Source: CAZYJD01 sp964647785
Lineage (GTDB): Bacteria > Bacteroidota > Bacteroidia > NS11-12g > UBA9320
NCBI GenBank assembly: GCA_964647785.1
Contig: CAZYJD010000066.1
Location: forward strand, 1-11,518
Reading direction: 5' to 3'
Length of the DNA stretch: 11,518 nt
Shown here piece by piece: positions 1 to 7,028 of the stretch. Numbering within the stretch: position 1 is the stretch's first letter; each line of letters starts with the position of its first letter. The translations under genes and the position numbers were made by a program. The notes under the pieces were generated by a model. That model had not been told where the DNA came from. It searched no databases and saw only the letters and a list, made by a program, of their open reading frames with translations.

Positions 1-35
1 CTGCGCTTCTCCGCCATTGTGCCCTTCGGGACTAA

Positions 36-54
36 TTGCTAATAATATTAGCAA
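36..54. promoter_or_regulatory. Perfect 9-bp dyad upstream of dinB, candidate operator
   Basis: TTGCTAATA and TATTAGCAA form a perfect 9-bp inverted repeat around a single central A, 33 bp before the dinB start. The right arm overlaps TTAG (48-51), the only reasonable -33 element for the TAnnTTTG box at 72-79, so a bound dimer could block polymerase. The AT-rich arms and missing T-tract argue against a terminator. The cognate regulator is not visible; an SOS or LexA-like regulator is only an inference from the identity of the downstream gene. Confidence 0.5.
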
Positions 55-79
55 GCTAAAACAAGTTATCATATCTTTG
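48..79 (+). promoter_or_regulatory. Putative Bacteroidota-type promoter of dinB
   Basis: TATCTTTG at 72-79 matches the Bacteroidota -7 consensus TAnnTTTG. TTAG at 48-51, one base off TTTG, lies 20 bases upstream, within the usual 19-21 base spacing. Only 8 bases separate the box from the ATG at 88, so the transcript would have a very short leader or none. No Shine-Dalgarno sequence is present, as is usual in this phylum. Confidence 0.5.
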
Positions 80-87
80 CCTACCTA

Positions 88-1308
88 ATGAGTGCTTCTG
101 AACATTCCATATTGCACATGGATCTCGACACCTTTTTTGTGTCGGTAGAGCGTTTGCTCGACAGCCGTTTGGAGGGCAAGCCTATTCTTATTGGGGGCAC
201 GAGCGATCGGGGGGTGGTGGCATCTTGCAGCTATGAGGCCCGTAAATTTGGCATCCATTCAGCAATGCCCATGAAGATGGCCCGGCAGTTGTGTCCGGAG
301 GCCGTGGTGATTCGAGGAAATTCCGTTACATACAGCAAGTACTCCCATCTGGTTACTGAGGTGATTCGCGAATCGGTTCCGCTTTTTGAAAAATCGAGCA
401 TTGATGAGTTTTATGCTGACCTGAGCGGCATGGATCGCTTTTTTGGTACGTACCGCTTTGCTTCTGAGCTCAGGCAGCGCATTATGCGGGAAACCGGTCT
501 CCCCATCAGCTGGGGGCTTTCAACCAACAAAACGGTGAGCAAGGTGGCCACAGGAGAGGCCAAGCCAAACAATCAGCTGCATGTGGAGGCGGGTGCTGAA
601 AAGCCTTTTCTGGCGCCTCTTTCGGTGCGTAAAATTCCCATGGTTGGGGGCAAGACCTATCAGATGCTGCGCAATTTGGGGGTGCAACAAATTCTTACCC
701 TACAGCAGATGCCGGTGGAGATGATGGAAAAGGTATTTGGCAAGAACGGCATTCAGATATGGAACAAGGCCAATGGGGTGGATCCCAGTCCGGTTATTCC
801 CTTTCACGAGCGCAAGAGCATTAGCACTGAGCGCACTTTCGACCGCGACACCATTGATGTGGCAAAGTTGCGCGGAATCCTGACGGCCATGGCCGAGAAC
901 CTGGCTTTTCAGCTCAGACGGGGGCAAAAGGTAACGGGCAATGTATCGGTGAGGATTCGCTATTCCGACTTCAACACCCACAGCCTTCAAAAGAAAATAC
1001 CCTACACCAGTGCCGATCATCAATTGATTCCGATGGTGTTGGAGTTGTTTGAAAAACTGTATGATCGGCGTTTGCTGGTTCGCCTGGTAGGGGTGCGCTA
1101 CAGCGATCTGGTGCACGGCAGTTATCAGATCAACCTGTTTGACGATACGGAAGAGCACATTCGCCTCTATCAGGCCATGGATGCCATACGCGCGCGCTAT
1201 GGAGATAGAGCTGTACTTCGAGCTTCCGGCATTGATGCCCGCACCATCGGCCGCAGCAATCCTTTCAGCGGAGAACCTCCTCCCTTATTGGCAAATAGAA
1301 GAATTTAA
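88..1308 (+). CDS. dinB: DNA polymerase IV (Y-family translesion polymerase)
   Basis: A 406-residue Y-family DNA polymerase that copies past damaged template bases with low fidelity. The metal-binding residues of the palm are visible: D12 in the N-terminal MDLDTFF motif and D106-E107 in SSIDEFYAD, with F17 at the steric-gate position that excludes ribonucleotides. Residues about 185-235 fit the helix-hairpin-helix thumb and about 243-345 the little-finger domain (STERTF at the junction). QINLF at 347-351 fits a beta-clamp binding motif; it sits inside the C-terminal region, not at the very end as in E. coli DinB, and is followed by an IRARYG segment. The ATG at 88 gives a normal N-terminus; the next Met (residue 11) is already inside the catalytic motif. 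The gene stands alone, converges on the atp operon, and has a candidate operator upstream, consistent with damage-inducible control (inferred). Confidence 0.95.
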   Translation: MSASEHSILHMDLDTFFVSVERLLDSRLEGKPILIGGTSDRGVVASCSYEARKFGIHSAMPMKMARQLCPEAVVIRGNSVTYSKYSHLVTEVIRESVPLFEKSSIDEFYADLSGMDRFFGTYRFASELRQRIMRETGLPISWGLSTNKTVSKVATGEAKPNNQLHVEAGAEKPFLAPLSVRKIPMVGGKTYQMLRNLGVQQILTLQQMPVEMMEKVFGKNGIQIWNKANGVDPSPVIPFHERKSISTERTFDRDTIDVAKLRGILTAMAENLAFQLRRGQKVTGNVSVRIRYSDFNTHSLQKKIPYTSADHQLIPMVLELFEKLYDRRLLVRLVGVRYSDLVHGSYQINLFDDTEEHIRLYQAMDAIRARYGDRAVLRASGIDARTIGRSNPFSGEPPPLLANRRI

Positions 1309-1316
1309 CCGATGAG

Positions 1317-1340
1317 CATTCAATAGTCGATCATTGAATG
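1317..1340 (+). other. Hairpin just after dinB
   Basis: CATTCAAT (1317-1324) and ATTGAATG (1333-1340) are perfect 8-bp complements around an 8-base loop, beginning 8 bases after the dinB stop. No T-tract follows, so it is not a canonical intrinsic terminator. It may stabilise the dinB 3' end or be chance. The remaining sequence up to about 1483 shows no gene. Confidence 0.35.
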
Positions 1341-1483
1341 TGGCAACAGAGTACGTAAGTGGTTCAGCTGTCGGAAAGTTGTGATCAACAGTAGAGAATG
1401 ATTCACTTGTCCTGAGGCGAATCCAGCCTGAGAAGACCATTTTGTGAGGAATCTACTTTGATGGTAGATAAAGCACCCAAAAT

Positions 1484-1510
1484 AAAAAAAGCCGGCTCAA
1501 GGCCGGCTTT
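1484..1510 (-). terminator. Intrinsic terminator of the atp operon
   Basis: AAAGCCGGC (1488-1496) pairs perfectly with GCCGGCTTT (1502-1510) around a 5-base loop. Read on the minus strand, the GC-rich stem runs into seven T residues, 18 bases after the atpG stop codon. On the plus strand only TTTGATTTA follows, so termination of dinB transcripts here would be weaker, though the hairpin could act in both directions. Confidence 0.9.
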
Positions 1511-1528
1511 GATTTATCATAGGATCGA

Positions 1529-2419
1529 TCAGCCTTCCAGAGCTGCTGCACCACCCACAATCTCTGAAAGTTCTGTGGTAATGGCAGCCTGACGGGCCTG
1601 ATTGTATTGAAGTCGGAGTTTGCTTAGCATTTCTCCGGCATTTTCTGTGGCTTTATCCATAGATACCATACGCGCACCATGCTCTGATGCGGAAGAGTCA
1701 AGTATCGCTTTATAAACCTGGGTCTTCACCGCACGGGGAATTACTTCACCCAGCAGCTCGCGCTTATTTGGTTCAAAAATGTAATCGGCTTTGTGTTCAC
1801 TTTTTGCCTTTGGATCGGCTTCAAGTTTCTCCATTTCAACCGGCAGAAGTTTTTCAGTAACAACAACTTGCGTTGCAGCATTTTTAAAACTATTGTACAC
1901 CAACCAAACTTCATCATAGGTGCCATTTAAGAAGCTTTCAACGATATCATCAGCCATACCGAAAATGTTCTCATCGTCCATTCGGTTGAAGATGTCCATA
2001 TCGTCGGTATCAGCATGCACAGAAAGTTTTTTGAAGTAATCGTATGCCTTTTTACCGAGAAATTTTACCGAGTAATCAATACCCGTATTGGCATAGCGAC
2101 GGTCAACGAGTTTTCTAACCGATTTGATGACATTGCTGTTGAATGCGCCACACAGACCTCTGTCAGAACTAATGGCTACGATCAGTGCTTTCTGTGGTTC
2201 GCGATACTCAAAATAAGCTTTCAGTCCGGGATCGTCTCCTACTTCTGCATGCAGGTCCATAAGAATATGGTGCAAGCGATCGGCATAGGGTCTCATTTGG
2301 GTAATGGCCATTTGAGCCTTCCGAAGCTTGGTCGCAGAAACCAGCTTCATGGCTTTGGTGATCTGCTGGGTGCTGATCGTTGAGCTGATCCGTTTCTTTA
2401 CTGCTTTTAAGTTTGGCAT
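1529..2419 (-). CDS. atpG: F0F1 ATP synthase subunit gamma
   Basis: The 296-residue central rotor shaft of F1, which turns inside the alpha3-beta3 head and couples proton flow through the c-ring to ATP synthesis. The N-terminal helix (MPNLKAVKKRISSTISTQQI, then KAMKLVSATKLRKAQ) and the C-terminal helix (about 249-291, ending in ITTELSEIVGGAAALE) are the two halves of the coiled-coil shaft. SSDRGLCGAFNSN at 84-96 is the conserved motif of the Rossmann-like globular domain. It is the last gene of the unit: it starts 9 bp after atpA and is followed directly by a terminator, so atpD and atpC, which follow atpG in many bacteria, are not here. The start is the ATG at 2419. Confidence 0.97.
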   Translation of the reverse strand: MPNLKAVKKRISSTISTQQITKAMKLVSATKLRKAQMAITQMRPYADRLHHILMDLHAEVGDDPGLKAYFEYREPQKALIVAISSDRGLCGAFNSNVIKSVRKLVDRRYANTGIDYSVKFLGKKAYDYFKKLSVHADTDDMDIFNRMDDENIFGMADDIVESFLNGTYDEVWLVYNSFKNAATQVVVTEKLLPVEMEKLEADPKAKSEHKADYIFEPNKRELLGEVIPRAVKTQVYKAILDSSASEHGARMVSMDKATENAGEMLSKLRLQYNQARQAAITTELSEIVGGAAALEG

Positions 2420-2428
2420 AATTCAGGA

Positions 2429-4009
2429 TTAATTGGCGTAGCTGGCGGCCATTTCACGACCCACCGACTCAAGTACGGATGTTATGCTGTCATCAAGTTT
2501 TCCTGCAGAAAGCTGGTTGAGAACATCCTTGTGCTTGCTTTCCAGCATTTCCAGGTAAGCCTTTTCAAATTCCGTTACCTTGTTCACAGGCACGCTACTC
2601 AGCATTCCTTTGGTTCCGAGGTAAATGATTGCAACCTGCTGGTCTACGCGCAGAGGACTGTATTGGGGTTGCTTGAGAATCTCAACATTGCGCGCTCCTT
2701 TATCCAAAACAGATTTGGTAGCGGCGTCAAGGTCAGATCCGAATTTGGCAAAAGCTTCCAATTCGCGGTATTGTGCCTGATCAAGCTTGAGAGTACCCGC
2801 AGTTTTCTTCATACTCTTGATTTGAGCTGAACCACCCACACGTGATACCGAGATACCCACGTTAATGGCAGGGCGCACCCCAGAGTTAAAGAGGTCGGAT
2901 TCAAGGAATATCTGCCCGTCTGTAATGGAAATTACGTTGGTAGGAATATATGCAGATACATCGCCCGCTTGGGTTTCGATGATTGGCAATGCAGTGAGTG
3001 ATCCACCTCCCTTGACTTTTCCCTGAAGAGAAACGGGCAGGTCGTTCATGGCAGAAGCCACAGAGTCGTTGCTATTCAATTTAGCAGCCCTTTCCAACAG
3101 ACGCGAGTGCAGATAGAAAACATCTCCGGGATAAGCCTCACGTCCTGGAGGGCGACGGAGGAGGAGGGAAACCTCGCGATAAGCCACTGCTTGCTTTGAG
3201 AGATCATCATAGATGATCAGAGCCGGACGGCCAGTATCACGGAAAAACTCTCCGATGGCGGCACCAGCAAAAGGAGCATAGAACTGCATCGGAGCAGGAT
3301 CAGATGCATTTGCAGCCACAACCACGGTGTAAGGCATTGCGCCTTTATCGGTCAGCGATTTCACCACTTGCTTTACAGTAGAGGCTTTTTGACCACATGC
3401 CACATAAATGCAGAACACTGGTTCGCCTTTATCGTAAAATTCTTTTTGGTTGATGATGGTATCGATCGCAATTGCTGTTTTACCAGTTTGGCGGTCACCG
3501 ATGATTAGTTCTCGTTGTCCACGTCCTATTGGAATCATTGCATCGATGGCTTTGATTCCGGTTTGCAAAGGCTCGTTTACGGGTTGGCGATAGATAACAC
3601 CAGGAGCTTTGCGCTCAAGGGGCATTTCAAAGGTTTCACCTTCAATGGCTCCTTTGCCATCAATGGGGTTACCCAAGGTGTCTACAACACGCCCCAACAT
3701 GCCTTCACCCACATTAATGGATGCAATGCGTCCAGTGCGTTTTACCGTATCACCTTCTTTAATGCTGGTTGATTCTCCGAGAAGCACCGCTCCAACATTG
3801 TCTTCTTCAAGGTTCAGAACAATGGCATTCGTTCCGTTTTCAAACTCAATCAGCTCACCTGATTTCACTTGGTTTAGTCCGTAAATACGTGCAATACCAT
3901 CACCAACCTGAAGAACGGTTCCAACTTCTTCAAGTTCGGAATCGTTTTTAACGTTGGCCAATTGTGCACGTATAATGCCTGATACCTCGTCTGGTCTTAT
4001 TTGAGCCAT
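2429..4009 (-). CDS. atpA: F0F1 ATP synthase subunit alpha
   Basis: The 526-residue non-catalytic nucleotide-binding subunit of the F1 head; three copies alternate with beta. In order: an N-terminal beta-barrel domain (about 27-95), the Walker A loop GDRQTGKT at 171-178, Walker B ALIIYDD around 263-269, the alpha/beta signature PAINVGISVS at 380-389, and R390 in SVSRVGG, the arginine finger that reaches into the neighbouring catalytic beta site. A helical C-terminal domain ends at SYAN. Length is close to the family norm (E. coli 513). It begins 6 bp after atpH and ends 9 bp before atpG, so it is cotranscribed with both. No key residue appears altered. Confidence 0.98.
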   Translation of the reverse strand: MAQIRPDEVSGIIRAQLANVKNDSELEEVGTVLQVGDGIARIYGLNQVKSGELIEFENGTNAIVLNLEEDNVGAVLLGESTSIKEGDTVKRTGRIASINVGEGMLGRVVDTLGNPIDGKGAIEGETFEMPLERKAPGVIYRQPVNEPLQTGIKAIDAMIPIGRGQRELIIGDRQTGKTAIAIDTIINQKEFYDKGEPVFCIYVACGQKASTVKQVVKSLTDKGAMPYTVVVAANASDPAPMQFYAPFAGAAIGEFFRDTGRPALIIYDDLSKQAVAYREVSLLLRRPPGREAYPGDVFYLHSRLLERAAKLNSNDSVASAMNDLPVSLQGKVKGGGSLTALPIIETQAGDVSAYIPTNVISITDGQIFLESDLFNSGVRPAINVGISVSRVGGSAQIKSMKKTAGTLKLDQAQYRELEAFAKFGSDLDAATKSVLDKGARNVEILKQPQYSPLRVDQQVAIIYLGTKGMLSSVPVNKVTEFEKAYLEMLESKHKDVLNQLSAGKLDDSITSVLESVGREMAASYAN

Positions 4010-4015
4010 AATTTC

Positions 4016-4555
4016 TTAATTATAAATAAGTTGTTTTCTGATTTCTTTTAATTCTTTCGATACGCTCATGTCGAGCAATTTATCTTCATAACGGATAACA
4101 AATCCGCCGATAACCTTTTTGTCTACCACGTTTTGTAGCCTGATCTCAGGTTTGCCCAGTTTACCGGAGAGATACTTGCTGATGCTTCCCAATGCTTCTT
4201 CATCCAATGCATAGGCGCTGGTAACCGTGGCTTCAGCAATACCACTCTGATCGAAATACATTTTAATATAAGACTGGGCGATTGCTGGCAGATATCCTTC
4301 GCGTCTGTTGGCAGTTAGCAGACCCAATAATGATTTGGTTAAGTCTTGTACAGAGACAAAAATGCTCGTGAGGGCATTGAGCTTTTTTGATTCTGCCACC
4401 ACCGGACTCTTCAGCAAATTGAGCAAATCTTTGCTTTCAGAGCAAAGAGTCGCTATGTGCCTCATATCTTCGTAGACTTCGGACTGTTTGCCGGAAGCAA
4501 TTGCTTCTGCCAAAATGGATTTGGCATATCTATTGGCAATTCTGAGCTCTGACAT
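4016..4555 (-). CDS. atpH: F0F1 ATP synthase subunit delta (OSCP)
   Basis: A 179-residue subunit that sits on top of F1 and ties it to the peripheral stalk b subunits. The helical N-terminal domain begins ELRIANRYAKSILAEA, a typical delta opening. The C-terminal OSCP signature is clear at about 145-163 (DKKVIGGFVIRYEDKLLDMS). Length matches the family (about 175-185). It starts at the ATG at 4555, 5 bp after atpF, and ends 6 bp before atpA. Confidence 0.96.
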   Translation of the reverse strand: MSELRIANRYAKSILAEAIASGKQSEVYEDMRHIATLCSESKDLLNLLKSPVVAESKKLNALTSIFVSVQDLTKSLLGLLTANRREGYLPAIAQSYIKMYFDQSGIAEATVTSAYALDEEALGSISKYLSGKLGKPEIRLQNVVDKKVIGGFVIRYEDKLLDMSVSKELKEIRKQLIYN

Positions 4556-4560
4556 AGGGA

Positions 4561-5049
4561 TTAATTCGACTGTACTCCTTTCAGATAATCTTCAACCAAT
4601 GCCTGCTGCTTGTTTTTGTCTTCAAACTCTTTGCGCAGTACTTTTTCGGCAATGTTTAAAGACAATTCAGCCACCTGTGCACGAAGTTCGTGCATGGCAG
4701 CGGTTTTTTCTTTCTCGATCTCCGATTTTGCCTGGGCGATCATTTTGTCTCCTTCCTCGGAGGCAGTCTTTTTCGCTTCATTGATCATTTTATCGCGCAT
4801 TTCGCGAGCTTCCTTGAGAATTTTATCTCTTTCAACCCTGGCTTCAGCGAGAAGTTTTTCATTATCCGACTTCAATCTACTCATTTCGGCCTTTGCTTCT
4901 TCAGCTGACTTGAGTGATTTGTCAATGAATTCTTCGCGCTCACGAAGGGTGCTCAGTATGGGTTTCCACGCAAGTTGCTTTAACAAAATCACTACGGTGA
5001 TGAATGCGATGGAGGTCCAGATGATGGTTCCTAATCCTGCAGATAACAT
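4561..5049 (-). CDS. atpF: F0F1 ATP synthase subunit b
   Basis: The 162-residue peripheral stalk subunit that holds F1 still against rotation. A single N-terminal membrane helix at about 6-24 is followed by the typical LAWKPI junction and a long, highly charged, Lys/Glu-rich coiled coil (about 34-140) that dimerises. The C-terminal segment AELSLNIAEKVLRKEF (about 127-142) is the usual delta-contacting region. Only one b-type gene is present, so the stalk should be a b2 homodimer. It lies 78 bp after atpE, the largest gap in the operon, which contains a strong hairpin; it is 5 bp from atpH. Confidence 0.96.
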   Translation of the reverse strand: MLSAGLGTIIWTSIAFITVVILLKQLAWKPILSTLREREEFIDKSLKSAEEAKAEMSRLKSDNEKLLAEARVERDKILKEAREMRDKMINEAKKTASEEGDKMIAQAKSEIEKEKTAAMHELRAQVAELSLNIAEKVLRKEFEDKNKQQALVEDYLKGVQSN

Positions 5050-5083
5050 ATCGGCTTTTTTTCAGTTCAAACAAAAAGGAAAA

Positions 5084-5112
5084 TAAGCCTTAACCTTTTG
5101 GGTTAAGGCTTA
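5084..5112 (-). terminator. Hairpin with T-rich tail between atpE and atpF
   Basis: TAAGCCTTAACC (5084-5095) and GGTTAAGGCTTA (5101-5112) are perfect 12-bp complements around a 5-base loop. Read on the minus strand, the stem begins 15 bases after the atpE stop codon and is followed by TTTTCCTTTTTG, 34 bases before the atpF start. The shape is that of an intrinsic terminator with modest GC in the stem, so partial termination or 3'-end protection of the atpB-atpE message is plausible. Full termination is unlikely because five essential atp genes follow with no obvious promoter between. Confidence 0.7.
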
Positions 5113-5127
5113 AAATACGTTCCTTTC

Positions 5128-5376
5128 TTACAATACCACGAGAAGACAAACGATAACGGCAAACAGCGCTACCCCTTCAACGAGTGCGGCAGCAACAATC
5201 ATGTTTGCTCTGATGTCTCCAGTAGCTTCGGGTTGTCTTGCAATTGACTCAAGTGCAGATCCACCGATTCTACCGATACCGATACCGGCACCAACTGCGG
5301 CAACTCCGGCTCCGAGTCCTGCCCAGCCGGCAGCGGCATTTGCAATCTCCTGTAACAAAATAGCTAGTAATTCCAT
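5128..5376 (-). CDS. atpE: F0F1 ATP synthase subunit c (rotor ring)
   Basis: An 82-residue hairpin of two membrane helices (about 11-43 and 56-82) joined by the polar loop ARQPEATGDI. Many copies form the rotating membrane ring. The Gly-rich first helix (GAGVAAVGAGIGIG) packs the inner ring, and the ion-binding carboxylate in helix 2 is E67 (AALVEGVAL). The ion is probably H+: the Gln of sodium-type rings such as Ilyobacter tartaricus aligns with I34, and the Ser/Thr that follows the Glu in those rings is G68. The start is the ATG at 5376, 39 bp after atpB. The downstream hairpin may raise its output, since c is needed in the highest copy number. Confidence 0.97.
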   Translation of the reverse strand: MELLAILLQEIANAAAGWAGLGAGVAAVGAGIGIGRIGGSALESIARQPEATGDIRANMIVAAALVEGVALFAVIVCLLVVL

Positions 5377-5415
5377 TGGTAATTTGTTGTTTATTTGATT
5401 TAGATGATAAGCATA

Positions 5416-6600
5416 TTAATGATGAGCCTCTTCAACGGCTGAACCGAAGTATATGGCAGCTAATAAAGTAAATACATAAGCCTGTAAGAATGCAACCAGC
5501 AATTCGATTACATTCATAAAAATCATGAACAGAAGCGAACCTACGCCCACTCCATAGCCTGCACCGGCACTATTTGCGCCAAAGATGAAAATGAGTGATA
5601 CAAATGATAGGATGATGATGTGTCCTGCGGTGATGTTCGCTGTTAAACGAATCATTAATACGGCAGGTTTGAGAAAAATTCCGAAAATTTCTATTGGTAC
5701 CAAGATTAACTTGATAGGAAGTGGAACCCCATGGGGCCATAGAATATGTGTCCAGTAATTGGCATTTCCGTTGATGGTGGTTATGATGAATACAATCGCA
5801 GCGAGAACGATGGTTACGCCAATGGTGCCCATTACGTTAAAACCTCCTAAAAATGGAATAAGCCCCAACAAGTTAGCTATCCAAATAAAAAAGAAAACGG
5901 AAAGCAAAAAAGGCATGAATTTATCTGCCTTGTCTTTGCCAATCGATGGGATGGCCACCTCATCTCTGATGAATAAAATAAGTGGCTCAACCAATGATTG
6001 GATGCCCTTTGGCGCTTCTTTGCCTCTGCGCTTGTACGAACGACCTACGGATGCAAATAACAAAACGCAAATCAAACCGGTGATAAAGAGTCCGGCTACG
6101 CTTTTGGTGATTGAAAGGTCCAGTGGCTGCTCATTCAAAATCGCACCGGCCTTATCGTAACTCAATCCATCTTCTTCGTTTGCGTAGTATATTTTTTCGT
6201 GCGAAAGAATGAAACCGTCGTGTGCACCATATTCATGACCGTGCTCATCCTTAATCATGTGGTGGTAAAAGTGGGAACTGGAAAATATTTTAATCCCATC
6301 TTTGGTGTTGAGAATAACCGGTAAATAGAGCGAGTAGTGCTTCTCATTAGCCTGTCCTTCATTCAAAGTGAAAAAATGTATTTCATGAGCATCAGAGATG
6401 TGATGCATGATCATTTCTCCCGCATTGAATCCTTTTTCTTTTTCTGCGTCATGATCTTGTGCATGATCGACATGCACATCAGATGCTATTTCATTTCCCT
6501 CATGTTGGTGTGAATCTTCGTGACCCGAAGTGGCCATTGCGGTAGAACCTGCCAGTATCCAGAGCCCAAGTGTAAGTATTTTGACCAATCTTATCTTCAC
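5416..6600 (-). CDS. atpB: F0F1 ATP synthase subunit a, with His-rich N-terminal extension
   Basis: The 394-residue stator subunit that forms the proton half-channels against the c-ring; E. coli AtpB has 271 residues. The extra length is N-terminal: a signal-peptide-like stretch (about 5-23, ending STAMA) followed by an extracytoplasmic segment with 18 histidines between residues 27 and 134. The conserved membrane part runs from about 168. R318 (MIRLTAN) is the essential arginine. The positions of E. coli E219 and H245 hold H326 and E366, a reciprocal swap also found in mitochondrial subunit a, and Q373 aligns with E. coli Q252. The start codon is GTG at 6600; no ATG lies further upstream in frame, and the next Met (22) would cut away the signal peptide. 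It begins 32 bp after the AtpI-like gene. Comparable long AtpB proteins are known in Bacteroidota. Confidence 0.96.
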   Translation of the reverse strand: MKIRLVKILTLGLWILAGSTAMATSGHEDSHQHEGNEIASDVHVDHAQDHDAEKEKGFNAGEMIMHHISDAHEIHFFTLNEGQANEKHYSLYLPVILNTKDGIKIFSSSHFYHHMIKDEHGHEYGAHDGFILSHEKIYYANEEDGLSYDKAGAILNEQPLDLSITKSVAGLFITGLICVLLFASVGRSYKRRGKEAPKGIQSLVEPLILFIRDEVAIPSIGKDKADKFMPFLLSVFFFIWIANLLGLIPFLGGFNVMGTIGVTIVLAAIVFIITTINGNANYWTHILWPHGVPLPIKLILVPIEIFGIFLKPAVLMIRLTANITAGHIIILSFVSLIFIFGANSAGAGYGVGVGSLLFMIFMNVIELLVAFLQAYVFTLLAAIYFGSAVEEAHH

Positions 6601-6632
6601 AACTATTTGATTTTCAGTGTAAAAGAGCTGTT

Positions 6633-7028
6633 TTAGCCCCCTTGTTTTTCGGCACGCAATTTAAATACTAAATGAAAGATTTCAAACAAGCTGAAGATTA
6701 AATACAGCCCCATAAAGCTTAAGATAAAGGCTTTGTCTTTTACGTGATTGATAATCAAGTTTATAGCAATAAAAAAAATACTGAAAAACATCCTGATGAG
6801 CATGCTTCCCAGCACCACGGTATTGAAAGTTTTGGCAGAGGCTTTCAAGCTTGAAATAGAAAGTCGAAAGATACCCCAACTCAATAGAGCGAAAAACACC
6901 ACCGCCAACAGGTAAGGGGATGATGGATGAAAAATCTCATAGTATTGTTGAGCAAGCTGAAGAATGCCTGCACAAGCCAAACTGATCATTGCCAGTCTGA
7001 TTTCGAAATTGTAGAGAAGCTTTTTCAA
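6633..7028 (-). CDS. Four-helix membrane protein, AtpI-like by position
   Basis: A 131-residue protein that I do not recognise by sequence. It has four hydrophobic segments (about 11-27, 39-56, 71-93 and 100-123), a basic N-terminus (MKKLLYNF) and a charged tail (KLRAEKQGG). Size, topology and position directly before atpB all match AtpI, the accessory protein that helps assemble the c-ring in other bacteria, so an AtpI-equivalent role is inferred, not shown. The start is taken as TTG at 7028, which overlaps the atpZ stop in the four bases TTGA and implies translational coupling; the first ATG (residue 14) would remove the start of helix 1. Confidence 0.75.
   Translation of the reverse strand: MKKLLYNFEIRLAMISLACAGILQLAQQYYEIFHPSSPYLLAVVFFALLSWGIFRLSISSLKASAKTFNTVVLGSMLIRMFFSIFFIAINLIINHVKDKAFILSFMGLYLIFSLFEIFHLVFKLRAEKQGG

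Noticed and set aside
1..17. Possible divergent minus-strand gene starting ATG at 17 (MAEKR...)
   Set aside because: Only five codons are visible, so it cannot be called a gene; it is mentioned only in connection with the dyad.
21..30. CCCTTCGGG hairpin near the left edge
   Set aside because: Only two or three base pairs close the loop; too short to be meaningful and with no T-tract.
700..1158. 152-codon open frame antisense to dinB
   Set aside because: It lies wholly inside a well-supported gene, has no recognisable domain and reads as a shadow of the dinB codons.
4610..5086. 158-codon plus-strand open frame opposite atpF
   Set aside because: Ser-rich low-complexity translation is the usual antisense image of a Lys/Glu coiled coil; atpF is certain.
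5128..5376. Sodium-dependent c-ring
   Set aside because: The Gln and the Ser/Thr next to the carboxylate that bind sodium are replaced by I34 and G68, so proton coupling is the better reading.
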